A DNA stretch of 64,000 nt from Burkholderiales bacterium (lineage in GTDB: Bacteria; Pseudomonadota; Gammaproteobacteria; Burkholderiales; Burkholderiaceae_C), in assembly GCA_016191995.1 (NCBI GenBank), contig JACPVA010000074.1, positions 1 through 64,000 on the forward strand, in the 5' to 3' direction. Position 1 is the stretch's first letter. Each line of letters opens with the position of its first letter. The position numbers were made by a program, and so were the translations under genes. Positions 26,781 to 37,716 of the stretch are shown in pieces. The notes below the pieces were generated by a model. The model ran no database searches. It was not told the origin of the DNA and saw only the letters and a list, made by a program, of their open reading frames with translations.

Positions 26781-28853
26781 ATGAGCGCAAGCCCTTCCCG
26801 GACGATGCCGCGCGACGCGACCGGGCGCGTCATCTGCCGACCGCTGGCCACGGCGCGCCTGGCACCGCTTTGGCGCCGCGCGCGCATCGCCGCGCTGTCG
26901 CTCGCGCTGGCGCTGCCCGCGTGGGTCGGCGCGCAGGCCCCGGTGGCCTCTGCAGCGCGCGCCGAGCCGGCGCGCGTCATCGTCTCGCTGAAGGCCGATG
27001 CCGCGCCCGTCGCCACCGACCGCCGGCCGTTGGCGGCGGACGATCCGGCGCGCCAGGCCGAGCGGCTGCAGGCGCGCGCCGACACGCTGGCGCGCGGCGC
27101 AGGGCTGGCGCTGCGCAGCGGGCGCGCGCTCGGCGAGCGCCAGCAGGTGCTGCGCGCCGAGGGGCTGACGAGCGAGGCGCTGGCGGCGCGGCTGGCGGCG
27201 CTGCCCGAGGTCGAGTGGGCGGTGCCGGATCGGCGCCGGCGCGCGCTGTTCGTGCCGAACGACCCGCTGTACGGCGAGGCGCCGCGGCCGCTCGGCCCGG
27301 ACGCCGGGCAGTGGTATCTGAGGCCACCGGACGGGCTGTTCCGGTCGGCGGCGGATTTCGAGCGCGCGTGGGACCTGCGCCGTGGCGACGCCGGGATGGT
27401 CGTCGCGGTCGTCGATACCGGCGTGCGGCCCGACCACCCCGACCTGAATGGCGTGCTGCTGCCGGGCATCGACGCCATCGACGACGCGGACATCGCCAAC
27501 GATGGCGACGGCGCCGACGGCGATGCGGCGGACCCGGGCGACTGGGTCAGCGACGCCGATTCGCGCGCGCGGCCGGGGCTGTTCCCGTCGGAGTGCATCG
27601 CCGACAGCTCGTGGCACGGCACGCTGGTGTCGACGATCGTCGCCGCCGTCGGCAACGAGGGTGCCGGCATGGCCGGCGCCGCGCACGGGGTGCGGATCCT
27701 GCCGGTACGGGTGCTCGGCAAGTGCGGCGGCTACGACTCCGACATCATCGCCGGCATGCTGTGGGCGGTCGGGCTGCAGCGGGTGGCCGGCAGGACGAAT
27801 GCCAACCCGGCGCGCGTCCTCAATGTCAGCCTGGGCGGTGGCGGCGAATGCACGCAGGCCTATGTCGACGCCGTCGCGCGCATCGTCGACGCCGGTGCGG
27901 TCGTCGTCGCGGCGGCGGGCAACGGCGTCGGCACCGCGGTCGGATCGCCGGCCAACTGCCCGGGGGTGATCGGCGTCGGCGGGCTGCGCCACGCCGGCAG
28001 CAAGGTCGGGTTCAGCGACCTCGGGCCCGAGATCGCGCTCAGCGCGCCGGGTGGCAACTGCGTCAACATCGATCCCGGCGAACCCTGCCTGTATCCGATC
28101 CTCGCCGGCACGAACAGCGGGACGCGGGGGCCGGTGGCGGGGGGCTCGACCTGGACCGACAGCTACGACATCAGCGTCGGCACCAGCTTCGCCACGCCGC
28201 TGGTCAGCGCTGCGGCGGCGCTGGTGCGGCTGCAGCGGCCGGCGCTGACGCCGAACGAGGTGCGCCAGGTGCTGCAGCACAGCGCGCGCGCGTTCCCGCA
28301 GGACGGCGCCGACAACGGGCCCGACGATCCGACGCCGGTGACCCTGTGCCAGCCGCCGGGCGTGCTGGAGCAGCTGCAGTGCTACTGCCCGAACCCGGCG
28401 CAGCACGGCAGCTCGCTGTGCGGCGCCGGCATGCTCGACGCCGCCGGCGCGGTGCAGGCGAGCGCGGGGGCCTTCGCGCGCATCGCGGTGGCGCCGTCGA
28501 TCGCGGTCGTCGGCCAGCCGCTGCGTCTGGATGGCTCGGGCAGCCTCGCATCGGTCGGCGGCGTGATCGTCGGCCGTGCCTGGACGGTCGTCGCCGGGGG
28601 CAGCGGCGCCGCACGCTTCGACGGCGCGACCGACGGCGTCACGGCCGACCTCGTGCCGACGCGCGCCGGCAGCGTCGTCGTCGCGCTGACGGTTTCCGAC
28701 GACCGCGGCGCGCAGTCGAGCACGCAGCTGGAGCTCGCGGTCGCGCCGGCCGACGATGGCGGCAGTGGCGGCGGTGCGCTCGGCGCCGGCTGGCTGCTCG
28801 CGCTCGGATGCGCGGTGCTCGCGCTGCGTCGGACGCGGCTGGCGCGCGGCTAA
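26781..28853 (+). CDS. Subtilisin-like serine peptidase (S8), exported, with a GlyGly-CTERM-like tail
   Basis: 690 residues. Signal peptide at ~30-60 (ARIAALSLALALPAWVGAQA), then an inhibitor-like propeptide (~65-155). The S8 domain has the full triad: Asp in VVAVVDTGVRPDHPDL, His in SSWHGTLVSTIVAA, Ser in GTSFATPLVSAAAAL. A PKD-like beta domain follows (~565-655). The C-terminus is Gly/Ser-rich, a hydrophobic helix (GWLLALGCAVLAL) and an Arg-rich tail, resembling GlyGly-CTERM sorting signals that are cut by a rhombosortase. A -10-like TACACT lies seven bases before the ATG. Its stop overlaps the convergent small gene by four bases. Confidence 0.9.
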   Translation: MSASPSRTMPRDATGRVICRPLATARLAPLWRRARIAALSLALALPAWVGAQAPVASAARAEPARVIVSLKADAAPVATDRRPLAADDPARQAERLQARADTLARGAGLALRSGRALGERQQVLRAEGLTSEALAARLAALPEVEWAVPDRRRRALFVPNDPLYGEAPRPLGPDAGQWYLRPPDGLFRSAADFERAWDLRRGDAGMVVAVVDTGVRPDHPDLNGVLLPGIDAIDDADIANDGDGADGDAADPGDWVSDADSRARPGLFPSECIADSSWHGTLVSTIVAAVGNEGAGMAGAAHGVRILPVRVLGKCGGYDSDIIAGMLWAVGLQRVAGRTNANPARVLNVSLGGGGECTQAYVDAVARIVDAGAVVVAAAGNGVGTAVGSPANCPGVIGVGGLRHAGSKVGFSDLGPEIALSAPGGNCVNIDPGEPCLYPILAGTNSGTRGPVAGGSTWTDSYDISVGTSFATPLVSAAAALVRLQRPALTPNEVRQVLQHSARAFPQDGADNGPDDPTPVTLCQPPGVLEQLQCYCPNPAQHGSSLCGAGMLDAAGAVQASAGAFARIAVAPSIAVVGQPLRLDGSGSLASVGGVIVGRAWTVVAGGSGAARFDGATDGVTADLVPTRAGSVVVALTVSDDRGAQSSTQLELAVAPADDGGSGGGALGAGWLLALGCAVLALRRTRLARG

Positions 28854-29245
28854 TCCGCGGCTGCGCCCGGCTTCGGCGCCGCGCCCGGGGATTGCGATCG
28901 CGCCGCCGGGGCGCCCTCGGCGTCGCCCTTCGCCGCGCCATTCTGGGCCGCCGCTGCGCCCGGCGCCGCATCGGTCCGCGGCGCTCCTGCATCGCCCGGC
29001 CCGGCGCCCGGCGGGGCCACCGCATGGCCTGCCGGCAAGGCTGGCAGAGCCTCGCCCGGCGCCACCGCCCCGTCGCGCAGCGGCGTCACCGTCACCGCCT
29101 GCGGCCGCAGCTGCGTGGCGAGGCGATGCGGCTCGCGCTGCCCGGCATCGCCCGGCGGCGGCAGCCAGCCTTCGAGCCAGCCTTGCGCCCACGCAAACCA
29201 CAGCAGGTTGGCCGCCACGAGGGCGACGACGAGCGCCCTCAGCAT
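28850..29245 (-). CDS. Small membrane-anchored protein, Ala/Pro/Gly-rich
   Basis: 131 residues. One N-terminal membrane helix (LRALVVALVAANLLWFAWAQGWL) is followed by a low-complexity periplasmic tail. The layout is that of the short N-terminal part of SPOR-type or envelope proteins encoded near birA in beta-proteobacteria, but no SPOR domain follows, so it may be truncated. It overlaps the birA stop by seven bases and ends four bases inside the convergent protease stop. Confidence 0.6.
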   Translation of the reverse strand: MLRALVVALVAANLLWFAWAQGWLEGWLPPPGDAGQREPHRLATQLRPQAVTVTPLRDGAVAPGEALPALPAGHAVAPPGAGPGDAGAPRTDAAPGAAAAQNGAAKGDAEGAPAARSQSPGAAPKPGAAAD

Positions 29246-30150
29246 CGGGGAGGCCCCGCGTCGTGCCGGGCATCGCGCCGGGGCCCGGCCACTGCGATCG
29301 GGCCGCAGCTGCGCACGCTGACCTCGCCGCTGACGATGGCCTGCACGCCGTCCGCGCGGCGCAAGCGCAGCGCACCGTCGGCGTCGATGCCGTCGGCCAC
29401 GCCCTCGGCGACCGCCTGCCCGTCGATGCCGAGCACGACGACCGGCTGGCCGGCGAGCATGTCGCGGTGCGCGAAGCCCGCGGCGAGCATCGCCGGGCCC
29501 TCGGCCGCGAAGGCCAGCACGCGCTGCACCAGCGGCGGCGCGACGCGCGCGAGCACCCCGGGCGCGGTGGCTGCGGGATCGATCTCGGACAGGCTCGCGA
29601 AGCCCTGGCCGAACGCGGCCGGACCGGCGTCCGGCAGCGGCAGCAGGTTCAGCCCGACGCCGACCACCACCATCCGCTGCGGACCGACCGCCACCGTCTC
29701 GACCAGGATGCCGCCGAGCTTGCGCCCCTGGCCCGGCGCCTCGCGCAGCCAGAGGTCGTTCGGCCACTTGATGCCGACGCGCGGCGCGGCGCCGGGATGC
29801 GCCGGGTCGAGCGCGTCGGCGATCGCCAGCCCGACCGCCAGCGACAGCCCCGACCAGCTCGCAGGCGCCAGCGGCAGCGCGAGCGAGAAGGTCAGCGACG
29901 CACCGGGCGCCGAGACCCAGCCCCGGCCCATGCGCCCGCGCCCGCGCGTCTGCTGCTCGGCCACGCGCAGCGTCGGCTGCGCGTCGTCGCCGCGCCCGCC
30001 GGCCAGGCCGCGCGCGCGCTCGACGAGGTCGTCGTTGGTCGATCCGGTGCGCGCGACGACCTCGACCGCGATCCCCGGCAGCAGCGGCGCCAGGCTGCGC
30101 CGAAGCGACTCGGCGTGCCAGTCCAGCGCGGGCCGCGGCGAGCCTGGCAT
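29239..30150 (-). CDS. birA: Biotin--[acetyl-CoA-carboxylase] ligase
   Basis: 303 residues. It activates biotin as biotinyl-AMP and attaches it to carboxylase carriers. The biotin/ATP motif GRGRMGRGWVS is present, as are KWPNDLWL and GGILVE. There is no N-terminal winged helix, so this is the monofunctional form that does not repress biotin genes. The C-terminal SH3-like part is visible (GIDGQAVAEGVADGIDADGAL). The start overlaps the SET gene stop (ATGA) and its stop overlaps the next gene, a tight three-gene operon. Confidence 0.92.
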   Translation of the reverse strand: MPGSPRPALDWHAESLRRSLAPLLPGIAVEVVARTGSTNDDLVERARGLAGGRGDDAQPTLRVAEQQTRGRGRMGRGWVSAPGASLTFSLALPLAPASWSGLSLAVGLAIADALDPAHPGAAPRVGIKWPNDLWLREAPGQGRKLGGILVETVAVGPQRMVVVGVGLNLLPLPDAGPAAFGQGFASLSEIDPAATAPGVLARVAPPLVQRVLAFAAEGPAMLAAGFAHRDMLAGQPVVVLGIDGQAVAEGVADGIDADGALRLRRADGVQAIVSGEVSVRSCGPIAVAGPRRDARHDAGPPRC

Positions 30151-30719
30151 CAGCGGCGCCGCCTGGGGGCCAGCATGGTGCCGCGGCACGATGGCGTGCC
30201 GCAGCGGCATGCATACTGGCGCTTCACGCGCGGGGTCTGGCGCTCGTCGAGCACCAGCCCGTAGTCGTAGAACAGCTCCTCGCCCGGGTGCAGCTCGCGC
30301 AGCGCCTTGACCCAGACCCGGCCATCGACCTCCTCGGCCTCGCAGTTGGGCTCGCAGGCGTGGTTGATCCAGCGCGAGGCGTTGCCGCCGACCTTGGCGT
30401 CGATGACCTCGCCCGACTCGAGCGAGAAGTAGAAGGTGTGGTGCGGGTCCGACGGGTCGTGCGGGTGGCGCTTCAGCGCTTCGGGCCAGCCGATGCGCTC
30501 GCCGGTGTACTCGATGATGCGGCTGCCGGCGGCGATCGTGCGCAGCGCGAACACGCCCTTGCCGTGCACGCCCGAGCGCCGCACCTGGATGCGCCGGCCG
30601 GGCGCCGGCGGCGCGGCGCGCGCGGCATCGCGCCGGCCGCGGGACGGCATGTCGCGCGGGGTGTCGCCAGGGGCGGGGGTGGCGGCGCGGCGCGTGCCGG
30701 CTTGCGCGGTCTTCGTCAT
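30150..30719 (-). CDS. SET domain protein-lysine methyltransferase
   Basis: 189 residues. SET enzymes transfer methyl groups from S-adenosylmethionine to lysines. All landmarks are present: GVHGKGVFA (cofactor), IEYTGERI, the pseudoknot RWINHACEPNC, GEELFYDYG with the catalytic Tyr, and a post-SET zinc loop YACRCGTPSCRG. The N-terminal ~55 residues are basic and disordered, as in DNA- or chromatin-linked proteins. The ATG at 30719 lies seven bases after a -10-like GACAAT. It heads the operon with birA. The substrate is unknown. Confidence 0.88.
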   Translation of the reverse strand: MTKTAQAGTRRAATPAPGDTPRDMPSRGRRDAARAAPPAPGRRIQVRRSGVHGKGVFALRTIAAGSRIIEYTGERIGWPEALKRHPHDPSDPHHTFYFSLESGEVIDAKVGGNASRWINHACEPNCEAEEVDGRVWVKALRELHPGEELFYDYGLVLDERQTPRVKRQYACRCGTPSCRGTMLAPRRRR

Positions 30720-30726
30720 TCGGTAC

Positions 30727-30732
30727 ATTGTC
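30727..30732 (-). promoter_or_regulatory. -10-like element of the SET-birA operon
   Basis: GACAAT on the minus strand, seven bases upstream of the ATG at 30719: leaderless geometry. It borders the alternating purine-pyrimidine tract that separates this operon from topB. Confidence 0.4.
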
Positions 30733-30748
30733 CGTATGGGTGCGCGCC

Positions 30749-30781
30749 CGCGTGCACGTGCGTGCACGCATATACACGCAT
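30749..30781. repeat. 33-base strictly alternating pyrimidine-purine tract
   Basis: Every step from 30749 to 30781 alternates pyrimidine and purine, mostly CG, TG/CA and one TATA. Such tracts adopt Z-DNA under negative supercoiling. It contains two copies of CGTGCACG two bases apart and ends in TATACA, a possible -10 for topB. It lies between the divergent SET and topB genes. Confidence 0.7.
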
Positions 30782-30827
30782 CGGCAGGGGGGCGCGCGAG
30801 AGCACGCGGATTCTAGGCAAGGCAGGC

Positions 30828-33422
<2,595 letters not shown>

Positions 33423-33832
33423 TGGGTCGTCTGCGGGCCAGAGAGACGACGCGCGCTTGCGGCCCCAGCAGTCCTTCGACGGCGCAGGCCGAGTGGCTGT
33501 TCCAGACTGGTCAGAGTCACTCGCCTTCGCCGGCCGAGTGTCGGCGGCATCCGGGACCGGTCCTTCGAGGGCATCTGCCGTGACTGACCGCTGACCTCTC
33601 AAAGCAAACGGTCGTCGAGTCCAGAGTGGCCGGCACCTCGCCGATGACCGCTTCCGCCCCGGGCGAACTCGACAAACCGACCCTGAGCCGACATCCGCGG
33701 TCTCGAATTCGCCGCCCCTAAAGCTGCCGGTCAGACCAAGGCGACACACCCGAACGTGGTCCCGCGACGGAACGCACACATCGGCGGGCGACCCTCAGGG
33801 CGATTGTTGCGAGGAGTACGGCTTGAGACCGT
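33423..33832. other. Intergenic stretch between topB and the IS element
   Basis: About 400 bp without a supported gene. It includes stretches of the ATGACCGCTTCC type, which recur at 36511 and look like degenerate interspersed repeats. Part of it may be the left end of the IS91-type element, whose border I cannot fix. Confidence 0.35.
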
Positions 33833-35447
33833 GTGGGCTCACCACTTCGGGAGCCTCGCGTGCAAGCCATCGGCTGGCAGCCCCAGCGGGCGCCGGATGG
33901 CGCCCCGGTCCATTACGAGCGCCACCGCCCGGAGCAGACCACGCTGCACCACCTGGTGCAACAGTACGCAGCCAGCTTCATCGCCCACACCGAAGCAAGC
34001 ACGGGTGCCGAGCTGCCCCGCTTCATCAAGGACGAGTTCGACGCCTTCCTCGAGTGTGGCATCCTGGCCCACGGCTTCCTTCGGCTGCGCTGCGGCGAGT
34101 GCGGCCACGACAAGCTGCTGGCCTTCAGCTGCAAGCGGCGTGGCTTCTGCCCCTCATGCGGCGCGCGGCGCATGTCGCAGACCGCGGCGCACCTCGTCGA
34201 CCACGTCATACCGCATGTGCCGGTGCGGCAGTGGGTGCTGTCGCTGCCGATCCCGCTGCGCTTGCTGCTGGCCGCGCAGCCGGAACTGGTCACGCCGGTG
34301 CTGCAGGTGGTACAGCGCGTGGTCACGCGCCATCTGCTGGGGCGGGCGGGGCTCAAGGCCGACGAAGGCCACGGCGGCGCCGTCACGCTGATCCAGCACT
34401 TCGGCTCGGCCGCCCCTCAACATACATCTTCATTGCCTGGTGCTGGACGGCGTCTACCGCTGCGACGCCGACGGCGTGCCGACCTTTGTCGAGGTGGGCA
34501 CGCCCAGCGACGACGAACTGCACGCGCTGCTGCAGACGGTCCTTACCCGGCTGATGAAGCTGCTCACGCGCCGGGGCGTGCTGATCGAGGAGATGGGGCA
34601 GACCTACCTGGCCGAGCCGGACGCCCACGGCGAAGAGTCGCGCACGCTGCGGCCGCTGCAGGCGGCGGCCATCACCTACCGCATCGCCTTCGGGCCGCGC
34701 GCCGGGCAGAAGGTGCTGACCCTGAGGGGCGCGACGCCGCGCGAGACCGCAACGCGCCAGCCTTTGTGCGCCGACATCGACGGCTTCAGTCTGCACGCCG
34801 CGGTGCGAGTCGAGGCGAACGACCGCAAGCGGCTGGAACAGCTGTGCCGCTACATCACGCGGCCGGCTCTGTCCGACGAGCGGGTTCAGCTCAACGCCGC
34901 CGGGCAGGTGGAGCTCAAGCTCAAGACGCCGTGGCGCGACGGCACCACGCACCTGGTGCTGAGGCGGGACGCAAACAGTCCGGTGGACTGTTTGCGCCAG
35001 CCGAAGGGCCCGAGCTCTGCGAGGGCGCGGCCTGCAAGGTTGAGCCCGATGGAGTTCATGCAGCGCCTGGCGGCGCTGGTGCCAAGGCCGCGGTTGCATC
35101 TCATCCGGTTCCACGGCGTGCTGGCTCCGAACGCGAAGCTGCGGCCTGTGGTGGTGCCTCAGGGACCTGAGGTACAGGAGCGGACCACCGAAGTCGCAGC
35201 TGCCAGCGAATGCGAGGTCGAGACGGTTCAGACCCGGCCGCACCGGATCAGCTGGGCGCGGCTGCTCAAGCGGGTCTTCGACATCGACATGCAGCACTGC
35301 CCGAACTGCGGCGCCGGGGAACTGAAGATCATCGCGGCCATCCTGGATAGGCCGGTGATCGAGAAGATCCTGACTCACCTGGGACTGGATCCGCAGCCGC
35401 CACCCCGGGGGCGGGCGCGCGCGGCGTGGATTGACTTCGCCACCTGA
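33833..35447 (+). mobile_element. IS91-family insertion sequence, degenerate
   Basis: Defined here by its transposase only. IS91 elements move by rolling-circle transposition, lack inverted repeats, and make no target duplication, so the ends cannot be seen by eye. GC content and codon use match the surroundings. The transposase gene is disabled by a frameshift and by a small insertion. Confidence 0.8.
33833..35447 (+). pseudogene. IS91-family HUH transposase, frameshifted
   Basis: The first part (frame of 33833) carries the N-terminal zinc-binding domain: RCGECGHDKLLAF, then CKRRGFCPSCGARRM, and runs to FGSAA at 34414. The reading frame then changes: the second part resumes at 34416 as LNIHLHCLVLDGVY, containing the HUH motif, and continues to the stop at 35447. 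A loss of two bases (or gain of one) at about 34415 splits the protein just before the HUH motif. The second part also has a 27-codon insertion (see the 77-bp element) before SPMEFMQRLAAL. The C-terminus has CPNCGAGELKIIAAIL as usual. Inactive as it stands. Confidence 0.88.
34964..35040. repeat. 77-bp hairpin element inserted in the transposase gene, with TGAG target duplication
   Basis: Flanked by TGAG at 34960-34963 and 35041-35044. Removing the 77 bp plus one TGAG (81 bp, 27 codons) restores a continuous HLVLSPMEFMQRL, the text expected in this transposase family. The element starts with a perfect hairpin, GCAAACAGTCC-GGT-GGACTGTTTGC (34971-34995). The same stem core (AAACAGTCC/GGACTGTTT) occurs twice in the palindrome at 60216-60616. 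Confidence 0.75.
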
Positions 35448-35814
35448 GCCGCGCCGTCCGTCACAAACACCCCGCAGCAGGCTGCACTGCCAGCGACAGC
35501 CGGGGTGGCGCTGCGCCGCATGTCGACTCGATACCGACTGACCCAGGGGTAACCCTGAAATCCAAGGCCCAACGAGCCCCAATCGAACCGTCAGGGGCAG
35601 GCCGAATCACGACAAGACGACGTCGCAGCCGCCAGTTCCAAGTCATTCAGGCCGGCATCGGCCCGGCATCGGACGCCAACCCATGGTCAGTCGGGCCTTC
35701 CAGAGGCCAGAGGCCGTTTGAAACTCCTATGCCCCCTATGCCCTCCTATGCCCTGACGTCGGTGAGGGTGCCCACGTTGGCGCCGATGGAGCACACGGCC
35801 GTACGACCCTTGCC
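35448..35814. other. Intergenic stretch downstream of the IS element
   Basis: No gene supported. The first part may be the right end of the IS element. At 35726-35753 the 9-mer CCTATGCCC is repeated three times with one extra base, a short tandem repeat without obvious role. Confidence 0.35.
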
Positions 35815-35820
35815 TAGAAT
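35815..35820 (+). promoter_or_regulatory. -10 element of the second DUF4160-DUF2442 pair
   Basis: TAGAAT, then CTGCGC, then the ATG at 35827: six-base spacing, leaderless geometry as at the first pair. No clear -35 hexamer. Confidence 0.5.
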
Positions 35821-35826
35821 CTGCGC

Positions 35827-36069
35827 ATGCCGGTGGTGTTCCGCTACAAGGGTTTCCGATTCTTTTTCTACTCCAACGAGGGCAGCCCTCGCGAGCCGGT
35901 GCATGTGCATGTGCGCTCCGGCAGCAGTGAGGCCAAGCTGTGGCTTGAACCACAGGTTCGAGTTGCCGCCAGTTTCGGCTTCGATGCCGGCACGCTGCGC
36001 GAGTTGGTGGAAGTCGCACAGAGCAATCGGGTGCTGATCGAGAGGACTTGGCATGAGTACTTCAGCTAA
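35827..36069 (+). CDS. DUF4160 protein, second copy
   Basis: 80 residues. The family pattern is clear: FRYKGFRFFFYSNEGSPREPVHVHV near the start with paired His, and LRELVEVAQSNRVLIERTWHEYF at the end. It is a divergent paralogue of the protein at 17191-17439. It overlaps the DUF2442 gene by 17 bases, again as a two-gene module. Confidence 0.8.
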   Translation: MPVVFRYKGFRFFFYSNEGSPREPVHVHVRSGSSEAKLWLEPQVRVAASFGFDAGTLRELVEVAQSNRVLIERTWHEYFS

Positions 36070-36304
36070 AGCCGTGCGCTTCGACGACGACAGCATGTGG
36101 GTCGACCTGGACGACGGCAGACGCATGGCCGTCCCGCTGGCCTGGTTCCCCCGCTTGCTGGCTGCTACCCCTGAACAGCGCGCACAGTTCGAACTGAGTC
36201 CGCGTGGCATCCACTGGGAAGCGCTAGACGAGGACATCTCCATCGACGGCCTGCTGGCCGGCCATGGTGATCGGACCCATAGCCGCCTCGTCGCGCCGGC
36301 CTGA
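36053..36304 (+). CDS. DUF2442 protein, second copy
   Basis: 83 residues with the compact DUF2442 core: DDDSMWVDLDDGRRMAVPLAWFPRLLAA, then FELSPRGIHWEALDEDISIDGLLAG. It lacks the AT-hook tail seen in the copy at 16788-17204. It starts inside the DUF4160 gene. Confidence 0.85.
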   Translation: MSTSAKAVRFDDDSMWVDLDDGRRMAVPLAWFPRLLAATPEQRAQFELSPRGIHWEALDEDISIDGLLAGHGDRTHSRLVAPA

Positions 36305-36656
36305 GGTCATGGGCCGTCGCCCAAACGCGAGGCGAACCGAGAGATTCGAGCGACCGGTCTGACCGGACTCGAATGCCGCTTGATGGCCGATTCCGTCGGT
36401 TCAGCCGACATGGAAGCGGTCGGCGGTGGGACGCAGGCACCGCCGGCCGAGCTGCACGGCTGCTGTAACCCGGACCGTCGCCATTCAGCTCGGGCCGGTT
36501 GGTGAACTGGATGACCGCTTCGTGGCGGTCAGCGTGAGTTGGCCAAAGTATCCCCAGCGACTCCTCACGCTGCACTGCGGCTGATGCCGGCACCGACGGC
36601 TACGATCGCTCCGGGCCGACAGCCGACCCCAGACATCGTCGCGGCGGCTCCGTTCG
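36305..36656. other. Intergenic stretch, degenerate repeats
   Basis: About 350 bp, no gene. It holds a small hairpin (GACCGC-N6-GCGGTC at 36513-36530) and text similar in style to 33560-33720. Nothing else recognised. Confidence 0.35.
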
Positions 36657-37625
36657 ATGACCCTCGATATCTTCTACAAGCTGCTGGCGATCCTGGCCAC
36701 CGTGATCCTGGGCTGGGTCGCCGGGCGTGCGGGCTGGCTCGCGCATGGCACCGATGCGCGCGACCCGGCGCGGGTGCTGGGCAACGCGGCCTTCCACATC
36801 TTCGTGCCGGCGCTGCTGTTTCGCACCGTCGCGCGGCTGGACTTCGCCGCCATGCCGTGGCGCATCGTCGCCGCCTACTTCGTGCCGGCGGTCGCGTTCG
36901 CGCTCGCGTTCTACCTCTGGGGGCGGCTGCGCGCGTCGGCGCAGCCGGCGGCGCCTGCTGCGCGTGCAGTGTCGGCGTCGTTCGGCAACTCGGTGCAGCT
37001 CGGCATCCCGATGGCGGCGGCGCTGTTCGGCGAGGCCGGGCTGGCGGTTCATATCGCGCTCGTCAGCCTGCACGCGCTGATCATGCTGACGCTGCCGACC
37101 GTGCTCGTCGAGCTCGACCTGGCGCGCGCCGCGCCCGGGTCGCGCCGGATCATGGCGACGCTGCGCACGACGGTGCGCAATACTGTCGTCCACCCGGTCG
37201 TGCTGCCGGTGCTCGCCGGGCTGGCGTGGAACCTCGCCGGCTTCGGGCTGCATCCGGTGGCCGACCAGGCGCTGGCCGGCCTCGGTGCGGCGGTGGTGCC
37301 GGTGTGCCTGGTGCTGATCGGGATCTCGCTCGCCTACGAGGGCGCGGGCGGGCCCTGGCGCGGCGTGCTGCAGCTGGCGCTGGCCAAGCTGGTCGTGCTG
37401 CCGGCGCTGGTGCTGGCGGTCGCGCGCTGGGGTTTCGGCCTCGACGGCATCGCGCTGGCGGCGGTCGTCATGATGGCGGCGCTGCCGACCGGCAACAACG
37501 CGCTGCTGTTCGCGCAGCGCTACCGCGTGCGCATCGACGAGGCGACGACGGCGATCGTCGTGTCGACCTTCGCCTTCGTCGGCACCTCGTCGGCCTGGCT
37601 CGCGGTGCTCGCCTGGCTCGGTTGA
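36657..37625 (+). CDS. AEC family transporter (auxin efflux carrier-like)
   Basis: 322 residues with about ten hydrophobic helices in two similar halves, the AEC/BART fold. Characteristic pieces are [44 protein letters not shown] and [18 protein letters not shown]. Such carriers export or import small organic anions such as malate or malonate; the substrate cannot be told. It stands upstream of proA in the same direction, 90 bp away, but probably with its own promoter. Confidence 0.88.
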   Translation: MTLDIFYKLLAILATVILGWVAGRAGWLAHGTDARDPARVLGNAAFHIFVPALLFRTVARLDFAAMPWRIVAAYFVPAVAFALAFYLWGRLRASAQPAAPAARAVSASFGNSVQLGIPMAAALFGEAGLAVHIALVSLHALIMLTLPTVLVELDLARAAPGSRRIMATLRTTVRNTVVHPVVLPVLAGLAWNLAGFGLHPVADQALAGLGAAVVPVCLVLIGISLAYEGAGGPWRGVLQLALAKLVVLPALVLAVARWGFGLDGIALAAVVMMAALPTGNNALLFAQRYRVRIDEATTAIVVSTFAFVGTSSAWLAVLAWLG

Positions 37626-37716
37626 GCGCGGTTCGCGGCCTCGCTCCGAGCGCCGCGGTTCGGGCGGCGCCGGGCGGCGGACTCGTCGCGGCGGGGCCTG
37701 CGCGACAATCGGCGTC

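Noticed and set aside
33833-35447. Programmed frameshift in the transposase
   Set aside because: Not accepted as the primary reading: the text lacks a whole codon at the break and the gene also carries an insertion, so decay is simpler. Kept only as an option in the findings.
35726-35753. CCTATGCCC tandem repeats as an iteron origin
   Set aside because: Only three imperfectly spaced copies, with no replication initiator gene or AT-rich stretch.
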